A stretch of 64,000 nt of DNA, from NCBI RefSeq assembly GCF_035621475.1, contig NZ_CP141799.1:4948501-5012500 (forward strand), given 5' to 3'. The stretch's first letter is position 1; each line of letters begins with the position of its first letter. The stretch comes from Pseudomonas paeninsulae. GTDB taxonomy: Bacteria; Pseudomonadota; Gammaproteobacteria; Pseudomonadales; Pseudomonadaceae. Position numbers and translations under genes: made by a program. This document shows, piece after piece, positions 1-8,984 of this stretch. The notes beneath the pieces are model-generated. The model was not told where the DNA came from, searched no databases, and saw nothing but the letters and a program-made list of their open reading frames with translations.

Positions 1-1
1 A

Positions 2-241
2 GCACGCCCACTGAGCGAACGCGACCGTGAAATCGCCGCTGGCGTCGGCCCAACCCTGCGCGAGAAAGGCCTGCTGTTCGTCGGCCTGGACGTGATCGGC
101 GACTATCTGACCGAAATCAACGTGACCAGCCCGACCTGCATCCGCGAGATAGATGCCGCCTACGACACCCGCATCGGTGAGCGCCTGATGGATGCCATCG
201 CGGGCCAACTGCAAGCCACAGGCGTCAAGGCGAAAGTTTGA
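2..241 (+). CDS. gshB: Glutathione synthetase, C-terminal end (partial)
   Basis: This is the last 79 codons of a gene that begins before the window. The visible protein ends with an ATP-grasp-like C-terminal segment (GLLFVGLDVIGDYLTEINVT, then SPTCIREIDAAYDTRIGERLMDAI). This matches the end of prokaryotic glutathione synthetase, which joins gamma-glutamylcysteine and glycine using ATP in the cytosol. The position just upstream of a TonB-like gene and algH/ruvX is the usual Pseudomonas order and supports the call. The catalytic core lies outside the window and cannot be checked. Confidence 0.9.
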   Translation, partial: ARPLSERDREIAAGVGPTLREKGLLFVGLDVIGDYLTEINVTSPTCIREIDAAYDTRIGERLMDAIAGQLQATGVKAKV

Positions 242-328
242 AGCAAGTAGCAGCTTCGAGCGTGTCGCTTGCAGCTAGCGGCGTGAAGCCGTCAGACTGC
301 GCGACAACCTGAACAGACCCGAAGCAGC

Positions 329-1225
329 ATGAACCCAGCCACCAACCTACCCGATCTACCCGCCGCTGGCGTCCGCCCAGCGGATCGGCTGGGTTTTACC
401 CTGTTCCTCGCCGCGACCCTGCATGCCGCGCTGATTCTCGGCCTGGGCTTCAGCCTGGCCGAGCCCAGCCAGATCAGCAAAACCCTGGAAATCACCCTGT
501 CGACCTTTAAGAGCGAGGAAAAGCCGAAAGAAGCCGACTTTCTCGCCCAGGACAACCAGCAGGGCAGCGGTACCCTGGAACACAAGGCCGCGCCGAAAAC
601 CACCGAGCAGGCACTGTTCCAGGACACCCAGGTCAAGCGTGTGACGCCGCCCGCGGCCCCGGCACAGCCGGCGGTGCGCCAGGAAGCGCCGAAAGCCGCA
701 GTAGCGACTCGCGCCCCGCAACAGCAAAAGACCCCGGTCAAGCGCGAAGCAGTCAAGCCCACAGTGCAAGCCCCCCCGGCACCGGTATTCGACAGCGCGC
801 AACTCTCTGCGGAAATTGCCAGCCTGGAAGCCGAACTGGCCAACGACATCCAGCAGTACGCCAAACGGCCGAAGATCCACCGCCTCAGTGCGGCCTCGAC
901 CATGCGCGACAAGGGCGCCTGGTACAAGGACGAATGGCGCAAGAAAGTCGAACGGGTCGGTAACCTCAACTACCCCGACGATGCACGCCGCCAGCAGATT
1001 TATGGCAGCCTGCGGGTGCTGGTCTCGATCAACCGTGATGGCACCCTCTACGAAGTCCAGGTATTGCAGTCCTCCGGCCAGCAACTGCTTGACCAGGCCG
1101 CCCTGCGCATCGTACGCCTGGCCGCACCCTACGCCCCATTCACCGGTGACCTGGCCGATATCGACCGCCTGGAAATCATCCGCACCTGGCGCTTCGAACG
1201 CGGCGACCGCCTGTCCAGCAACTGA
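329..1225 (+). CDS. tonB3: TonB-family energy transducer (TonB3-like)
   Basis: A 298-residue protein with the classic TonB layout. A short cytoplasmic N-terminus is followed by one membrane segment (about residues 21-43), a Pro/Ala/Lys-rich periplasmic spacer (about 85-155), a helical stretch (about 160-185) and a C-terminal TonB domain (about 210-298). The C-terminal domain contains YGSLRVLVSINRDGTLYEVQV and a TWRFER ending. TonB proteins pass proton-motive energy to outer-membrane proteins. The neighbourhood gshB-tonB-algH is that of P. aeruginosa tonB3, reported to affect twitching and pilus assembly; the pilT/pilU genes nearby fit that link by inference only. A repeat element starts directly after the stop codon. 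Confidence 0.85.
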   Translation: MNPATNLPDLPAAGVRPADRLGFTLFLAATLHAALILGLGFSLAEPSQISKTLEITLSTFKSEEKPKEADFLAQDNQQGSGTLEHKAAPKTTEQALFQDTQVKRVTPPAAPAQPAVRQEAPKAAVATRAPQQQKTPVKREAVKPTVQAPPAPVFDSAQLSAEIASLEAELANDIQQYAKRPKIHRLSAASTMRDKGAWYKDEWRKKVERVGNLNYPDDARRQQIYGSLRVLVSINRDGTLYEVQVLQSSGQQLLDQAALRIVRLAAPYAPFTGDLADIDRLEIIRTWRFERGDRLSSN

Positions 1226-1227
1226 CG

Positions 1228-1282
1228 CTCAGAGGTTGTGGAAATATCGAGCACCGTCGCGAGAGTTTTTTCACAAACTCTC
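1228..1282. repeat. Short copy of stop-codon-linked palindromic repeat (family 1)
   Basis: Directly after the tonB3 stop codon lies AGAGGTTGTGGAAATATCGA and then a GAGAGTTTTTTCAC end. The same two ends recur, with more DNA between them, at 31520-31651 and 54693-54890. This copy seems to have lost the middle. Small hairpins follow: GAGAGTTT/AAACTCTC at 1261-1282 and CAAGCGG/CCGCTTG at 1288-1312. The second has a T-rich loop and may help end transcription. Confidence 0.65.
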
Positions 1283-1359
1283 AAGCTCAAGCGGATTTTT
1301 TCTTGCCGCTTGCAGCGTGACGCTTGAAGCTCTTGGCTCCAGGCCTGAAACTAATGCCC

Positions 1360-1929
1360 ATGAAAGACGCCAAACCAAGCTACCTCAAGCATCAGTTCCT
1401 GATTGCCATGCCGCACATGGCCGATCCGAATTTCGCGCAGACCCTGATCTACCTGATCGAGCACAACGAACAGGGCGCGATGGGCCTGGTGATCAACCGC
1501 CCGCACGGTCTCAGCCTGGCCGATGTGCTGGAGCAGTTGCGTCCCGACGAGGAGCCGCCGGTGCGCTGCCAGAACCTACCGATTTTCTCCGGTGGTCCGG
1601 TGCAGACCGATCGCGGTTTCGTCCTGCACCCGACCGGACCGCAATTCCAGGCAACCCTGGAGCTCGGTGAGCTGGGCCTGTCCACCTCCCAGGACGCGCT
1701 GTTCGCCATTGCCGACGGCACGGGACCGGCAAAATACCTGATCACCCTCGGCTATGCCGGCTGGGATGCCGGACAACTGGAAGCCGAACTGACCGACAAC
1801 GCCTGGCTGACCTGCCCGGCCGATAATGCGATCCTCTTCGAACTGCCCTTCGATCAACGCCTGAACGCCGCCGCCGCGCGCCTGGGCGTCAACCTCAGCC
1901 TGCTCACCTCGCAAGCCGGACACGCCTGA
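1360..1929 (+). CDS. algH: YqgE/AlgH family protein
   Basis: A 189-residue cytosolic protein of the YqgE/AlgH family, recognised from YLKHQFLIAMPHMADPNFAQ, MGLVINRP, GGPVQTDRGFVLHP and the end motif LGVNLSLLTSQAGHA. In P. aeruginosa AlgH was linked to regulation of alginate and other virulence traits; the biochemical role is not settled. ATG codons at 1354 and 1360 are both possible. The second is chosen because it gives the family's usual length of about 189 and starts MKDAKPSYLKH. The gene overlaps ruvX by one base (ATGA), so the two are probably co-transcribed. Confidence 0.9.
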   Translation: MKDAKPSYLKHQFLIAMPHMADPNFAQTLIYLIEHNEQGAMGLVINRPHGLSLADVLEQLRPDEEPPVRCQNLPIFSGGPVQTDRGFVLHPTGPQFQATLELGELGLSTSQDALFAIADGTGPAKYLITLGYAGWDAGQLEAELTDNAWLTCPADNAILFELPFDQRLNAAAARLGVNLSLLTSQAGHA

Positions 1930-2366
1930 TGAGCGAGGCCAAACCGTTGCGCCTGTTACTGGGTTTCGATTATGGCAGCAAGCAGATCGGTGTTGCCGTC
2001 GGCCAGGCGATCACCGGCCAGGCCCGCGAACTGTGCATCCTCAAGGCCCAGAATGGCGTGCCGGATTGGCAAAAGGTCGAAGCGCTGCTGCGCGAATGGC
2101 AGCCGGATGCCATCGTCGTCGGCCTGCCGCTGAACATGGACGGCACTCCGAGCGAGATGAGCGAGCGAGCGGAGAAATTTGCCCGCCGCCTCAACGGCCG
2201 CTTCAACCTGCCCGTGCATACCCATGACGAACGCCTGACCACCTATGAGGCCAAGGGCCAACGCCTGCAACAAGGCCAGAACAGTGGCTATCGCGAACGC
2301 CCGGTCGATGCCCTGGCCGCCGCGCTGCTGCTCGAAGGCTGGCTGACAGAGCACTGTTCGTCTTGA
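1929..2366 (+). CDS. ruvX: RuvX/YqgF: 16S rRNA 5'-end maturation nuclease, Holliday-junction-resolvase-like
   Basis: A 145-residue RNase H-fold protein. The metal-binding motif [13 protein letters not shown] lies near residues 13-25, followed by [11 protein letters not shown] and the DERLTTYEA motif; the acidic residues of the active site are present. YqgF is essential in E. coli and takes part in trimming the 5' end of 16S rRNA. A Holliday-junction resolvase role was proposed from the fold. The start ATG shares a base with the algH stop codon, which indicates translational coupling. Confidence 0.9.
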   Translation: MSEAKPLRLLLGFDYGSKQIGVAVGQAITGQARELCILKAQNGVPDWQKVEALLREWQPDAIVVGLPLNMDGTPSEMSERAEKFARRLNGRFNLPVHTHDERLTTYEAKGQRLQQGQNSGYRERPVDALAAALLLEGWLTEHCSS

Positions 2367-2394
2367 AAAAACGCGATCTCGGGTCCTGTATAAA
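2363..2394 (+). promoter_or_regulatory. Possible sigma-70 promoter before pyrR
   Basis: TTGAAA at 2363-2368 is followed by TATAAA at 2389-2394 (spacer 20), or by an overlapping TGTATA at 2387-2392 (spacer 18). It lies in the 133-base gap between ruvX and pyrR, where a new transcription unit for the pyrimidine genes would be expected. The spacing is not ideal, so this is tentative. Confidence 0.35.
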
Positions 2395-2499
2395 CCTAGC
2401 GAACAACATTCAGTCCGGCGCGCCGAGCCTGCGTTTAAGCCCGCATCATACGCACAGCCTGCAGCAGCTTTCGCCCGGCCCGCCCACAAGGAGTTCCCG

Positions 2500-3006
2500 A
2501 TGAGCCTACCCAATCCTGCCGAACTGCTGCCGCAAATGGCCGCGGCACTGATCGGCCATCTCAACCAGCGGCAAATCAGCGAGCCACGCTTTATCGGCAT
2601 CCGTACCGGCGGCGTATGGGTCGCCCAGGCGCTGCTAGAGGCCCTGGGCAACCCAGCGCCACTGGGCATCCTCGACGTCTCCTTCTACCGCGATGACTTC
2701 ACCCAGAATGGCCTGCACCCGCAGGTACAGCCTTCCGAGTTGCCGTTCGAGGTCGAAGGCCAGCATCTGGTGCTGATCGACGACGTATTGATGAGCGGCC
2801 GCACCATCCGCGCCGCACTCAATGAACTGTTCGACTATGGCCGCCCGGCCAGCGTGACCCTGGTCTGCCTACTCGACCTGAACGCTCACGAGCTGCCGAT
2901 CCGTCCCGACGTGGTCGGCGCCAGCCTGTCGCTGGCCACCGAGCAGCGGGTCAAACTGTCCGGTCCCACACCGCTGACCCTCGAACTCCAGATGCTTGCC
3001 AACTGA
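2500..3006 (+). CDS. pyrR: PyrR: pyrimidine regulatory protein / uracil phosphoribosyltransferase
   Basis: A 168-residue type I phosphoribosyltransferase. The PRPP-binding loop [16 protein letters not shown] lies at residues 91-106, and the N-terminal [11 protein letters not shown] strand and SFYRDDF hood match PyrR. In Bacillus PyrR binds pyr mRNA and also makes UMP from uracil and PRPP. In pseudomonads its regulatory mode is less clear. A good ribosome binding site (AAGGAG) precedes the ATG. The gene sits 10 bases before the pyrB ATG, in the order pyrR-pyrB-pyrC' typical for Pseudomonas. Confidence 0.92.
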   Translation: MSLPNPAELLPQMAAALIGHLNQRQISEPRFIGIRTGGVWVAQALLEALGNPAPLGILDVSFYRDDFTQNGLHPQVQPSELPFEVEGQHLVLIDDVLMSGRTIRAALNELFDYGRPASVTLVCLLDLNAHELPIRPDVVGASLSLATEQRVKLSGPTPLTLELQMLAN

Positions 3007-3016
3007 GACCCTCGCG

Positions 3017-4027
3017 ATGACGCCGATTGATGCCAAGCGCCCGTTGCAGCTGAATGACCTAGGCCAGCTGCGCCACTTCCTCACCCTCGACGGCCTGCCC
3101 CGCGAACTGCTGACGGAAATCCTCGATACAGCCGATTCCTTCCTCGAAGTCGGCGCCCGAGCAGTGAAGAAAGTCCCGCTGCTGCGCGGCAAGACCGTGT
3201 GCAATGTGTTCTTCGAGAACTCCACGCGCACCCGCACTACCTTCGAGCTAGCCGCCCAACGGCTGTCCGCCGACGTCATCACGCTCAACGTGTCGACCTC
3301 CTCGACCAGCAAGGGCGAGACCCTGTTCGACACCCTGCGCAACCTCGAGGCGATGGCCGCCGACATTTTCGTCGTACGCCATGCCGACTCGGGCGCCGCG
3401 CACTTCATCGCCGAACACGTGTGCCCGAACCTGGCGATCATCAACGGCGGCGATGGCCGTCATGCGCACCCGACCCAGGGCATGCTCGACATGCTGACCA
3501 TCCGCCGGCACAAGGGCGGCTTCGAGAACCTCTCGGTGGCGATCGTCGGCGATATCCTGCACTCGCGGGTGGCCCGCTCCAATATGCTGGCACTCAAGAC
3601 TCTCGGCTGCCCGGACATCCGCGTGATCGCACCGAAGACCCTGCTACCGGTCGGCATCGAGCAGTACGGCGTGACCGTCTACAGCGACATGGCCGCCGGC
3701 CTCAAGGATGTCGACGTGGTGATCATGCTGCGCCTGCAACGCGAACGCATGACTGGCGGCCTGCTGCCCAGCGAGGGCGAGTTCTACCGACTGTTCGGCC
3801 TGACCGAGCAACGCCTGGCCCTGGCCAAACCGGATGCGCTGGTGATGCACCCGGGGCCGATCAATCGCGGCGTGGAAATCGAGTCGGCGGTGGCCGACGG
3901 CCCGCAATCGGTGATTCTCAACCAGGTCACCTACGGCATTGCCGTGCGCATGGCCGTGCTATCGATGGCCATGAGCGGGCAGAATGCCCAGCGTCAACTC
4001 AACCAGGAAGCCGAGGAATCCAACTGA
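3017..4027 (+). CDS. pyrB: Aspartate carbamoyltransferase catalytic subunit
   Basis: A 336-residue enzyme joining carbamoyl phosphate and aspartate, the first committed step of pyrimidine synthesis. The carbamoyl-phosphate site [16 protein letters not shown] lies at residues 65-80, and [20 protein letters not shown] and [14 protein letters not shown] are all present. Pseudomonas ATCase is a dodecamer of PyrB and an inactive dihydroorotase-like partner, and that partner gene follows here with a one-base overlap. ATG 3017 is chosen over the upstream TTG at 2996, which would run into pyrR, because [14 protein letters not shown] matches the known N-terminus. Confidence 0.95.
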   Translation: MTPIDAKRPLQLNDLGQLRHFLTLDGLPRELLTEILDTADSFLEVGARAVKKVPLLRGKTVCNVFFENSTRTRTTFELAAQRLSADVITLNVSTSSTSKGETLFDTLRNLEAMAADIFVVRHADSGAAHFIAEHVCPNLAIINGGDGRHAHPTQGMLDMLTIRRHKGGFENLSVAIVGDILHSRVARSNMLALKTLGCPDIRVIAPKTLLPVGIEQYGVTVYSDMAAGLKDVDVVIMLRLQRERMTGGLLPSEGEFYRLFGLTEQRLALAKPDALVMHPGPINRGVEIESAVADGPQSVILNQVTYGIAVRMAVLSMAMSGQNAQRQLNQEAEESN

Positions 4028-5298
4028 TGCGTACCGCAATCCTTGGCGCCCGCGTCATCGACCCGAACAGCAACCTCGACCAGGTCGCCGACCTGTTCAT
4101 CGATGGCGGCAAGCTCATCGCCATCGGCCAGACGCCGGCCGGTTTCGTCGCGGAGAAAATCATCAACGCCCAGGGCTTGGTGGCCGCGCCCGGCCTGGTC
4201 GACCTGTCCGTTGCCCTGCGCGAACCCGGTTACAGCCGCAAGGGCTGCATCGCCAGCGAAACCCTGGCCGCGGCGGCAGGCGGCGTCACCAGCCTGTGCT
4301 GCCCGCCCTTTACCAAACCGGTGCTGGACACCCCGGCGGTGGCCGAACTGATCCTCGACCGCGCCCGCGAGGCCGGCCACACCAAGGTTTTCCCCATCGG
4401 CGCCCTGAGCAAAGGCCTGGACGGCGAACAGCTGGCCGAGCTGGTGGCCCTGCGCGACGCCGGCTGTGTGGCCTTCGGCAACGGCCTGGATAACTTCCGC
4501 AACACCCGTACCCTGCGCCGCGCCCTGGAATACGCCGCCACCTTCGACCTGACGGTGATCTTCCACTCCCAGGACCACGACCTGGCCGAAGGCGGTCTGG
4601 CCCACGAAGGCCCTACGGCCAGCTTCCTCGGCCTGGCCGGCATCCCGGAAACCGCCGAGACCGTGGCCCTGGCCCGCGACCTGCTGCTGGTCGAGCAAAG
4701 CGGCGTGCGCGCCCACTTCAGCCAGTTGACCAGCGCTCGCGGCGCGCAACTGATCGCCGCCGCCCAGGCCCGCGGCCTGCCAGTGACGGCCGATGTGGCA
4801 CTGTATCAGCTGATTCTCACCGACGAGGCGTTGAGCGACTTCTCCAGCCTGTATCACGTGCAACCGCCGCTGCGCACTCGCGCCGACCGAGACGGCCTGC
4901 GCGAGGCCGTAAAGAACGGGGTGATCGGTGCCATTTCCAGCCACCACCAACCCCACGAACGTGACGCCAAGCTGGCCCCCTTCGGCGCCACCGAACCGGG
5001 CATCAGCAGCGTGCAGCTGTTGCTGCCGCTAGCCATGAGCCTGGTGCAAGACGGCCTGCTCGACCTGCCGACCCTGCTCGCGCGCCTGTCCAGCGGCCCG
5101 GCCCAGGCCCTGCGCCTGCCCGCCGGCCGCCTAAGCGTGGGCGCAGCAGCCGACCTGCTGCTGTTCGACCCGCAGGCCACGACCCTGGCCGGGGAAAGCT
5201 GGTTCTCCAAGGGTGCCAACTGCCCGTTTATCGGCCACTGCCTGCCCGGCGCGGTGCGCTACACCCTGGTCGATGGACGGATCAGCTACCAGGCCTGA
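4027..5298 (+). CDS. pyrC': Inactive dihydroorotase-like subunit of ATCase (PyrC')
   Basis: A 423-residue amidohydrolase-fold protein of the dihydroorotase family. The N-terminal metal motif of active dihydroorotases (PG..D.H.H.R.PG) is here PGLVDLSVALREPG at residues 55-68, so both histidine ligands are replaced (Ser61, Ala63). This is the hallmark of the PyrC' protein of Pseudomonas, which has no dihydroorotase activity but is needed to assemble the PyrB/PyrC' ATCase. The ATG overlaps the pyrB stop by one base. A working dihydroorotase must be encoded elsewhere. Confidence 0.92.
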   Translation: MRTAILGARVIDPNSNLDQVADLFIDGGKLIAIGQTPAGFVAEKIINAQGLVAAPGLVDLSVALREPGYSRKGCIASETLAAAAGGVTSLCCPPFTKPVLDTPAVAELILDRAREAGHTKVFPIGALSKGLDGEQLAELVALRDAGCVAFGNGLDNFRNTRTLRRALEYAATFDLTVIFHSQDHDLAEGGLAHEGPTASFLGLAGIPETAETVALARDLLLVEQSGVRAHFSQLTSARGAQLIAAAQARGLPVTADVALYQLILTDEALSDFSSLYHVQPPLRTRADRDGLREAVKNGVIGAISSHHQPHERDAKLAPFGATEPGISSVQLLLPLAMSLVQDGLLDLPTLLARLSSGPAQALRLPAGRLSVGAAADLLLFDPQATTLAGESWFSKGANCPFIGHCLPGAVRYTLVDGRISYQA

Positions 5299-5310
5299 GG
5301 TGGATACCCC

Positions 5311-5373
5311 TCGTAGGGTGCGCTGTGCGCACCGCCAAGCGAGCGCCGCTGGTGCGCACGGCGCACCCTACGA
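5311..5373. repeat. Palindromic GTAGGGTGCG intergenic repeat
   Basis: Arms TCGTAGGGTGCGC and GCGCACCCTACGA enclose about 37 bases that themselves contain TGCGCAC copies. It lies between the ends of pyrC' and the convergent TM2 gene. It belongs to a common class of Pseudomonas intergenic palindromes; it could fold in RNA and may act as a transcript end. Confidence 0.7.
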
Positions 5374-5412
5374 GCTCGGCGCATTGCTGCGCAGGCAGGC
5401 GTATGGCTTCCG

Positions 5413-5814
5413 TCAGACGTTGCGGGCGTTCTGAATGGAGATCTGGGTGTTCATGGTCCAAAAGTCATAGAGCACACCGACCAGGAACAGGCCACCGGTA
5501 AACAGGTAGAGGATCCCGGTGATCCACTTGCCCTGGTACATGCGGTGCACTCCGAAAATACCGAGGAAGGTCAACAAAACCCAGGCGACGTTGTAATCGG
5601 TGTCGCCGGCGGTGAAGCGCAGATCGGCCTCTCGATCCATCGCCGGAATCAGGAACAGATCGACGATCCAGCCGATAAACAGCAAGCCGAGGGTAAAAAA
5701 CCAGATGGTTCCGGTCACCGGCTTGCCGTAGTAAAACCGGTGTGCGCCGAGAAAACCGAAGATCCACAGTAGATAACCGATGACCTTGCTGTGGGTGTCC
5801 TTTGTTACGTCCAT
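5413..5814 (-). CDS. TM2-domain membrane protein
   Basis: A 133-residue inner-membrane protein with two copies of the TM2 unit. The first is KVIGYLLWIFGFLGAHRFYYGKP..TG plus a following helix (residues about 8-45). The second is VAWVLLTFLGIFGVHRMYQGKWITG and a following helix (about 70-115). The paired FGxHRxYxG signature is characteristic. TM2 proteins have no settled function in bacteria. The ATG at 5814 is preferred over upstream starts because of a good CAGGAG ribosome binding site. It stands alone, convergent to pyrC' and downstream of the pilU terminator. Confidence 0.85.
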   Translation of the reverse strand: MDVTKDTHSKVIGYLLWIFGFLGAHRFYYGKPVTGTIWFFTLGLLFIGWIVDLFLIPAMDREADLRFTAGDTDYNVAWVLLTFLGIFGVHRMYQGKWITGILYLFTGGLFLVGVLYDFWTMNTQISIQNARNV

Positions 5815-5883
5815 GTCTGGCTCCTGCGCCGCTGAATGGTACGAATGAGACCGGCAAGACCGCACAGGGTTTACCGCTCGATG

Positions 5884-5906
5884 AAAAAAGCCCGCGAGTG
5901 CGGGCT
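5884..5906 (-). terminator. Rho-independent terminator of pilU
   Basis: Perfect stem AGCCCGC/GCGGGCT with a 4-base loop, followed on the minus strand by a run of six T. It lies 14 bases after the pilU stop codon. Confidence 0.9.
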
Positions 5907-5919
5907 GGATTGAATCACT

Positions 5920-7065
5920 TCAGAGGAAACGCCGGCCCGGGTCTTCGGGGGCGACTTCCAGCGACAGGCCATCACTCAAGTGGGTCAGGTGGTCGCCGTC
6001 GGCTTCCGAGCCGAGCTTGATCAACAAGCGCAGGTCGTTCGCCGAGTCGGCGTAGAGCAGCGCATCTTCGTAGGTGATTTCGCCCTGGCTGTAGAGGTTG
6101 TACAGCGCCTGGTCGAAGGTCTGCATGCCCAGTTCGGTGGAGCGCTTCATCAGATTCTTGAGTTCATGCACCTCGCCCTTGCGGATCAGGTCGGACGCCA
6201 GCGGGGTGTTGATCAGCACCTCGATCACCGCCCGGCGGCCTTTGCCGTCCGGGGTCGGGATCAACTGCTGGGCGACGATGGCCTTGAGGTTGAGCGACAG
6301 GTCCATCCATACCTGATTCTGCCGGTCGGCGGGGAAGAAGTTGATGATCCGGTCCAGCGCCTGGTTGGCGTTGTTGGCGTGCAGGGTGGCCAGGCACAGG
6401 TGGCCGGTCTCGGCGAAGGCCACGGCATGGTCCATGGTCTCGCGGGTGCGCACTTCACCGATGAGGATCACGTCCGGCGCTTGACGCAGGGTGTTCTTCA
6501 GCGCCACCTCGAAGGATTCGGTGTCGATACCGACCTCGCGCTGGGTGACGATACAGCTCTGGTGCTGGTGGATGTACTCGATCGGGTCTTCGATGGAAAT
6601 GATGTGGCCGCTGCTGTTCTTGTTGCGGTAGCCAATCATCGCCGCCAGCGAGGTGGATTTACCGGTACCGGTGGCGCCGACGAACAGCACCAGACCACGC
6701 TTGGTCAGCGCCAGCTTCTTGAGGATTTCCGGCAGCTTGAGGTCATCCAGGGTCGGGATGTTGGTCTCGATGCGGCGCAGCACCATGCCGGCCAGGTTGC
6801 GCTGGTAGAAGGCACTGACGCGGAAGCGGCCAATGCCACGGGCACTGATGGCGAAGTTGCACTCGTGACTCTCGACGAAATCGCGGCGCTGTTGCTCGTT
6901 CATCACCGAGTGCACGGTTTCCCGGGTTTGCTCAGGCGACATGGGGTTCTTGGTCACCGGCATGATCTTGCCGTTGACCTTCATCGACGGCGGTACGCCG
7001 GCAGTGATAAACAGGTCGGAGCCGCCTTTTTCTACCATCAGGCGCAGCAGTTTTTCGAATTCCAT
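5920..7065 (-). CDS. pilU: Type IV pilus retraction ATPase PilU
   Basis: A 381-residue secretion ATPase of the PilT/PilU branch. The N-terminal PAS-like domain starts MEFEKLLRLMVEKGGSDLFI. Walker A GATGTGKS is at residues 130-137, then the Asp box IISIEDPIEYIHQH, Walker B VILIGEVRTRET and the His box GHLCLATLHANNA. PilU helps PilT retract type IV pili at the inner-membrane base. It follows pilT with a 110-base gap, so it may be co-transcribed or partly independent. The length is normal for the family (about 382). Confidence 0.96.
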   Translation of the reverse strand: MEFEKLLRLMVEKGGSDLFITAGVPPSMKVNGKIMPVTKNPMSPEQTRETVHSVMNEQQRRDFVESHECNFAISARGIGRFRVSAFYQRNLAGMVLRRIETNIPTLDDLKLPEILKKLALTKRGLVLFVGATGTGKSTSLAAMIGYRNKNSSGHIISIEDPIEYIHQHQSCIVTQREVGIDTESFEVALKNTLRQAPDVILIGEVRTRETMDHAVAFAETGHLCLATLHANNANQALDRIINFFPADRQNQVWMDLSLNLKAIVAQQLIPTPDGKGRRAVIEVLINTPLASDLIRKGEVHELKNLMKRSTELGMQTFDQALYNLYSQGEITYEDALLYADSANDLRLLIKLGSEADGDHLTHLSDGLSLEVAPEDPGRRFL

Positions 7066-7175
7066 GCGTTATCTCGCCCATCACCGTCACGCGCTTAGCC
7101 AACCTCCAGCCCCTGGGGCGCGTGCCTCACCAGCGATCTGGGTCTCGGCCAACCTCGCGGCTGGCCAGATACGAA

Positions 7176-8210
7176 TTAGAAGTTATCCGGGGTCTTGGAT
7201 TTTTCCCGCGCATTTTCGCGGGTGACTAGGCCCTTGGCTACCAGGGTTTTCAGGCAGGCATCCAGGGTCTGCATGCCCAGCGAAGCGCCGGTCTGGATCG
7301 ACGAGTACATCTGCGCCACCTTGTCCTCACGGATCAGGTTACGAATCGCCGGGGTGCCAATCATGATTTCATGGGCGGCCACCCGACCGCCGCCGACTTT
7401 CTTCAGCAGGGTCTGCGAAATCACCGCCTGCAAGGATTCGGAGAGCATCGAGCGAACCATGGATTTTTCTTCGGCAGGGAATACATCGACTACCCGGTCG
7501 ATGGTCTTGGCCGCCGAGGTGGTGTGCAGGGTGCCGAAGACCAGGTGGCCAGTTTCCGCGGCGGTCAGCGCCAGGCGGATGGTCTCCAGGTCGCGCATCT
7601 CGCCGACCAGAATGATGTCCGGGTCTTCGCGCAGCGCCGAACGCAGCGCCTCGGAGAAGCCCAGGGTGTCGCGGTGGACTTCCCGCTGGTTGATCAGGCA
7701 CTTCTTCGACTCGTGAACGAACTCGATCGGGTCTTCGATGGTCAGGATGTGCTGGTATTTGGTGCTGTTGAGGTAATCGAGCATCGCCGCCAGGGTGGTC
7801 GATTTGCCCGACCCTGTTGGCCCGGTGACCAGCACCAGCCCCCGTGGCACGTCGGTGATCTTGCGAAACACCTCGCCCATGCCGAGGTCTTCCATGGTCA
7901 GCACCTTGGACGGAATGGTGCGGAACACCGCACCGGCGCCACGGTTCTGGTTGAAGGCGTTAACCCGGAAACGCGCGACACCAGGCACTTCGAAGGAGAA
8001 GTCGGTCTCGAGGAACTCCTCGAAATCCTTGCGCTGCTTGTCGTTCATGATGTCGTAGATCAGTGCATGCACCTGCTTGTGATCCAGGGCCGGCAAATTG
8101 ATCCGGCGCACATCGCCGTCGACCCGAATCATCGGCGGCAGACCAGCAGAGAGATGCAGGTCCGACGCGCCTTGCTTGGCGCTGAAGGCAAGCAGCTCAG
8201 TGATATCCAT
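7176..8210 (-). CDS. pilT: Type IV pilus twitching motility ATPase PilT
   Basis: A 344-residue hexameric ATPase that depolymerises type IV pili and drives twitching. The start MDITELLAFSAKQGASDLHL matches PilT. Walker A GPTGSGKST is at residues 130-138, followed by ILTIEDPIEFVHE, ILVGEMRDLETI and GHLVFGTLHT, and the C-terminal AIRNLIRE motif typical of retraction ATPases. ATG 8210 gives exactly the usual 344 residues. It is divergent from yggS with a 54-base gap, so both promoters must lie close together there. Confidence 0.97.
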   Translation of the reverse strand: MDITELLAFSAKQGASDLHLSAGLPPMIRVDGDVRRINLPALDHKQVHALIYDIMNDKQRKDFEEFLETDFSFEVPGVARFRVNAFNQNRGAGAVFRTIPSKVLTMEDLGMGEVFRKITDVPRGLVLVTGPTGSGKSTTLAAMLDYLNSTKYQHILTIEDPIEFVHESKKCLINQREVHRDTLGFSEALRSALREDPDIILVGEMRDLETIRLALTAAETGHLVFGTLHTTSAAKTIDRVVDVFPAEEKSMVRSMLSESLQAVISQTLLKKVGGGRVAAHEIMIGTPAIRNLIREDKVAQMYSSIQTGASLGMQTLDACLKTLVAKGLVTRENAREKSKTPDNF

Positions 8211-8264
8211 GGGACTCCCTAATGACGGTAGAATGCCGCGAACACTAGGCGGCTGGCGCGAGTA

Positions 8265-8945
8265 ATGTCCACGATAGCAGAGAATATTGCAAAGGTCGGA
8301 GCACGCATCCGTGAGGCGGCGCAAGCCTCGGAGCGCGATTGTGCAACGATTGGCCTGCTCGCCGTGAGCAAAACCAAACCCGCAGCGGCAATTCGCCAGG
8401 CTCATGCTGCCGGCTTGCATGATTTTGGCGAGAATTATCTGCAGGAAGCACTGGATAAACAGCTCGAACTGCGTGATCTGCCATTGATTTGGCATTTCAT
8501 CGGCCCCATTCAATCCAACAAGACCCGGGCGATCGCCGAGCAGTTCGCCTGGGTGCATTCGGTGGACCGCCTGAAAATCGCCGAACGCCTGTCCGCGCAA
8601 CGCCCAGCGCACCTGCCCGCGCTGAATATCTGCCTGCAGGTGAATGTCAGTGGCGAAGCCAGCAAATCAGGCTGCAGCCCAGAACAATTGCCGGCATTGG
8701 CACAGGCTGTTACACAACTGCCCAACCTCAAGCTGCGTGGATTGATGACAATTCCCCAACCCAGCGAAGACCGTGCGACGCAACAGGCCGCCTTCGCCTG
8801 CCTGGCCGAACTGCAAGCCAAGCTGAACCTGGACCTCGACACCCTGTCCATGGGCATGAGCCATGACCTTGAGGCCGCCATTGCCGAAGGGGCGACCTGG
8901 GTACGCATCGGTACCGCCCTGTTTGGCGAGCGCGACTATTCATAA
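8265..8945 (+). CDS. yggS: PLP homeostasis protein (YggS/PROSC family)
   Basis: A 226-residue alanine-racemase-like TIM-barrel protein that binds pyridoxal phosphate. The PLP lysine is Lys36 in LLAVSKTKP, followed by FGENYLQE, WHFIGPIQSNK, LQVNVSGEASKSG, RGLMTIP and SMGMSHDLEAAI, all family hallmarks. It buffers cellular PLP rather than catalysing a known reaction. It is followed 39 bases on by proC, the conserved order yggS-proC-yggT-DUF167. Confidence 0.94.
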   Translation: MSTIAENIAKVGARIREAAQASERDCATIGLLAVSKTKPAAAIRQAHAAGLHDFGENYLQEALDKQLELRDLPLIWHFIGPIQSNKTRAIAEQFAWVHSVDRLKIAERLSAQRPAHLPALNICLQVNVSGEASKSGCSPEQLPALAQAVTQLPNLKLRGLMTIPQPSEDRATQQAAFACLAELQAKLNLDLDTLSMGMSHDLEAAIAEGATWVRIGTALFGERDYS

Positions 8946-8984
8946 GCGCCGCTCTACTCGACTCGATAAATAAGGAACCCTGTT

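Noticed and set aside
3199..4026. In-frame upstream extension of pyrC' inside pyrB
   Set aside because: Arg/His/Pro-rich shadow translation; the true ATG at 4027 matches the family start and couples to the pyrB stop.
5980..7098. Long plus-strand open frame opposite pilU
   Set aside because: Shadow of a well-conserved pilU coding sequence; no ribosome site or motif.
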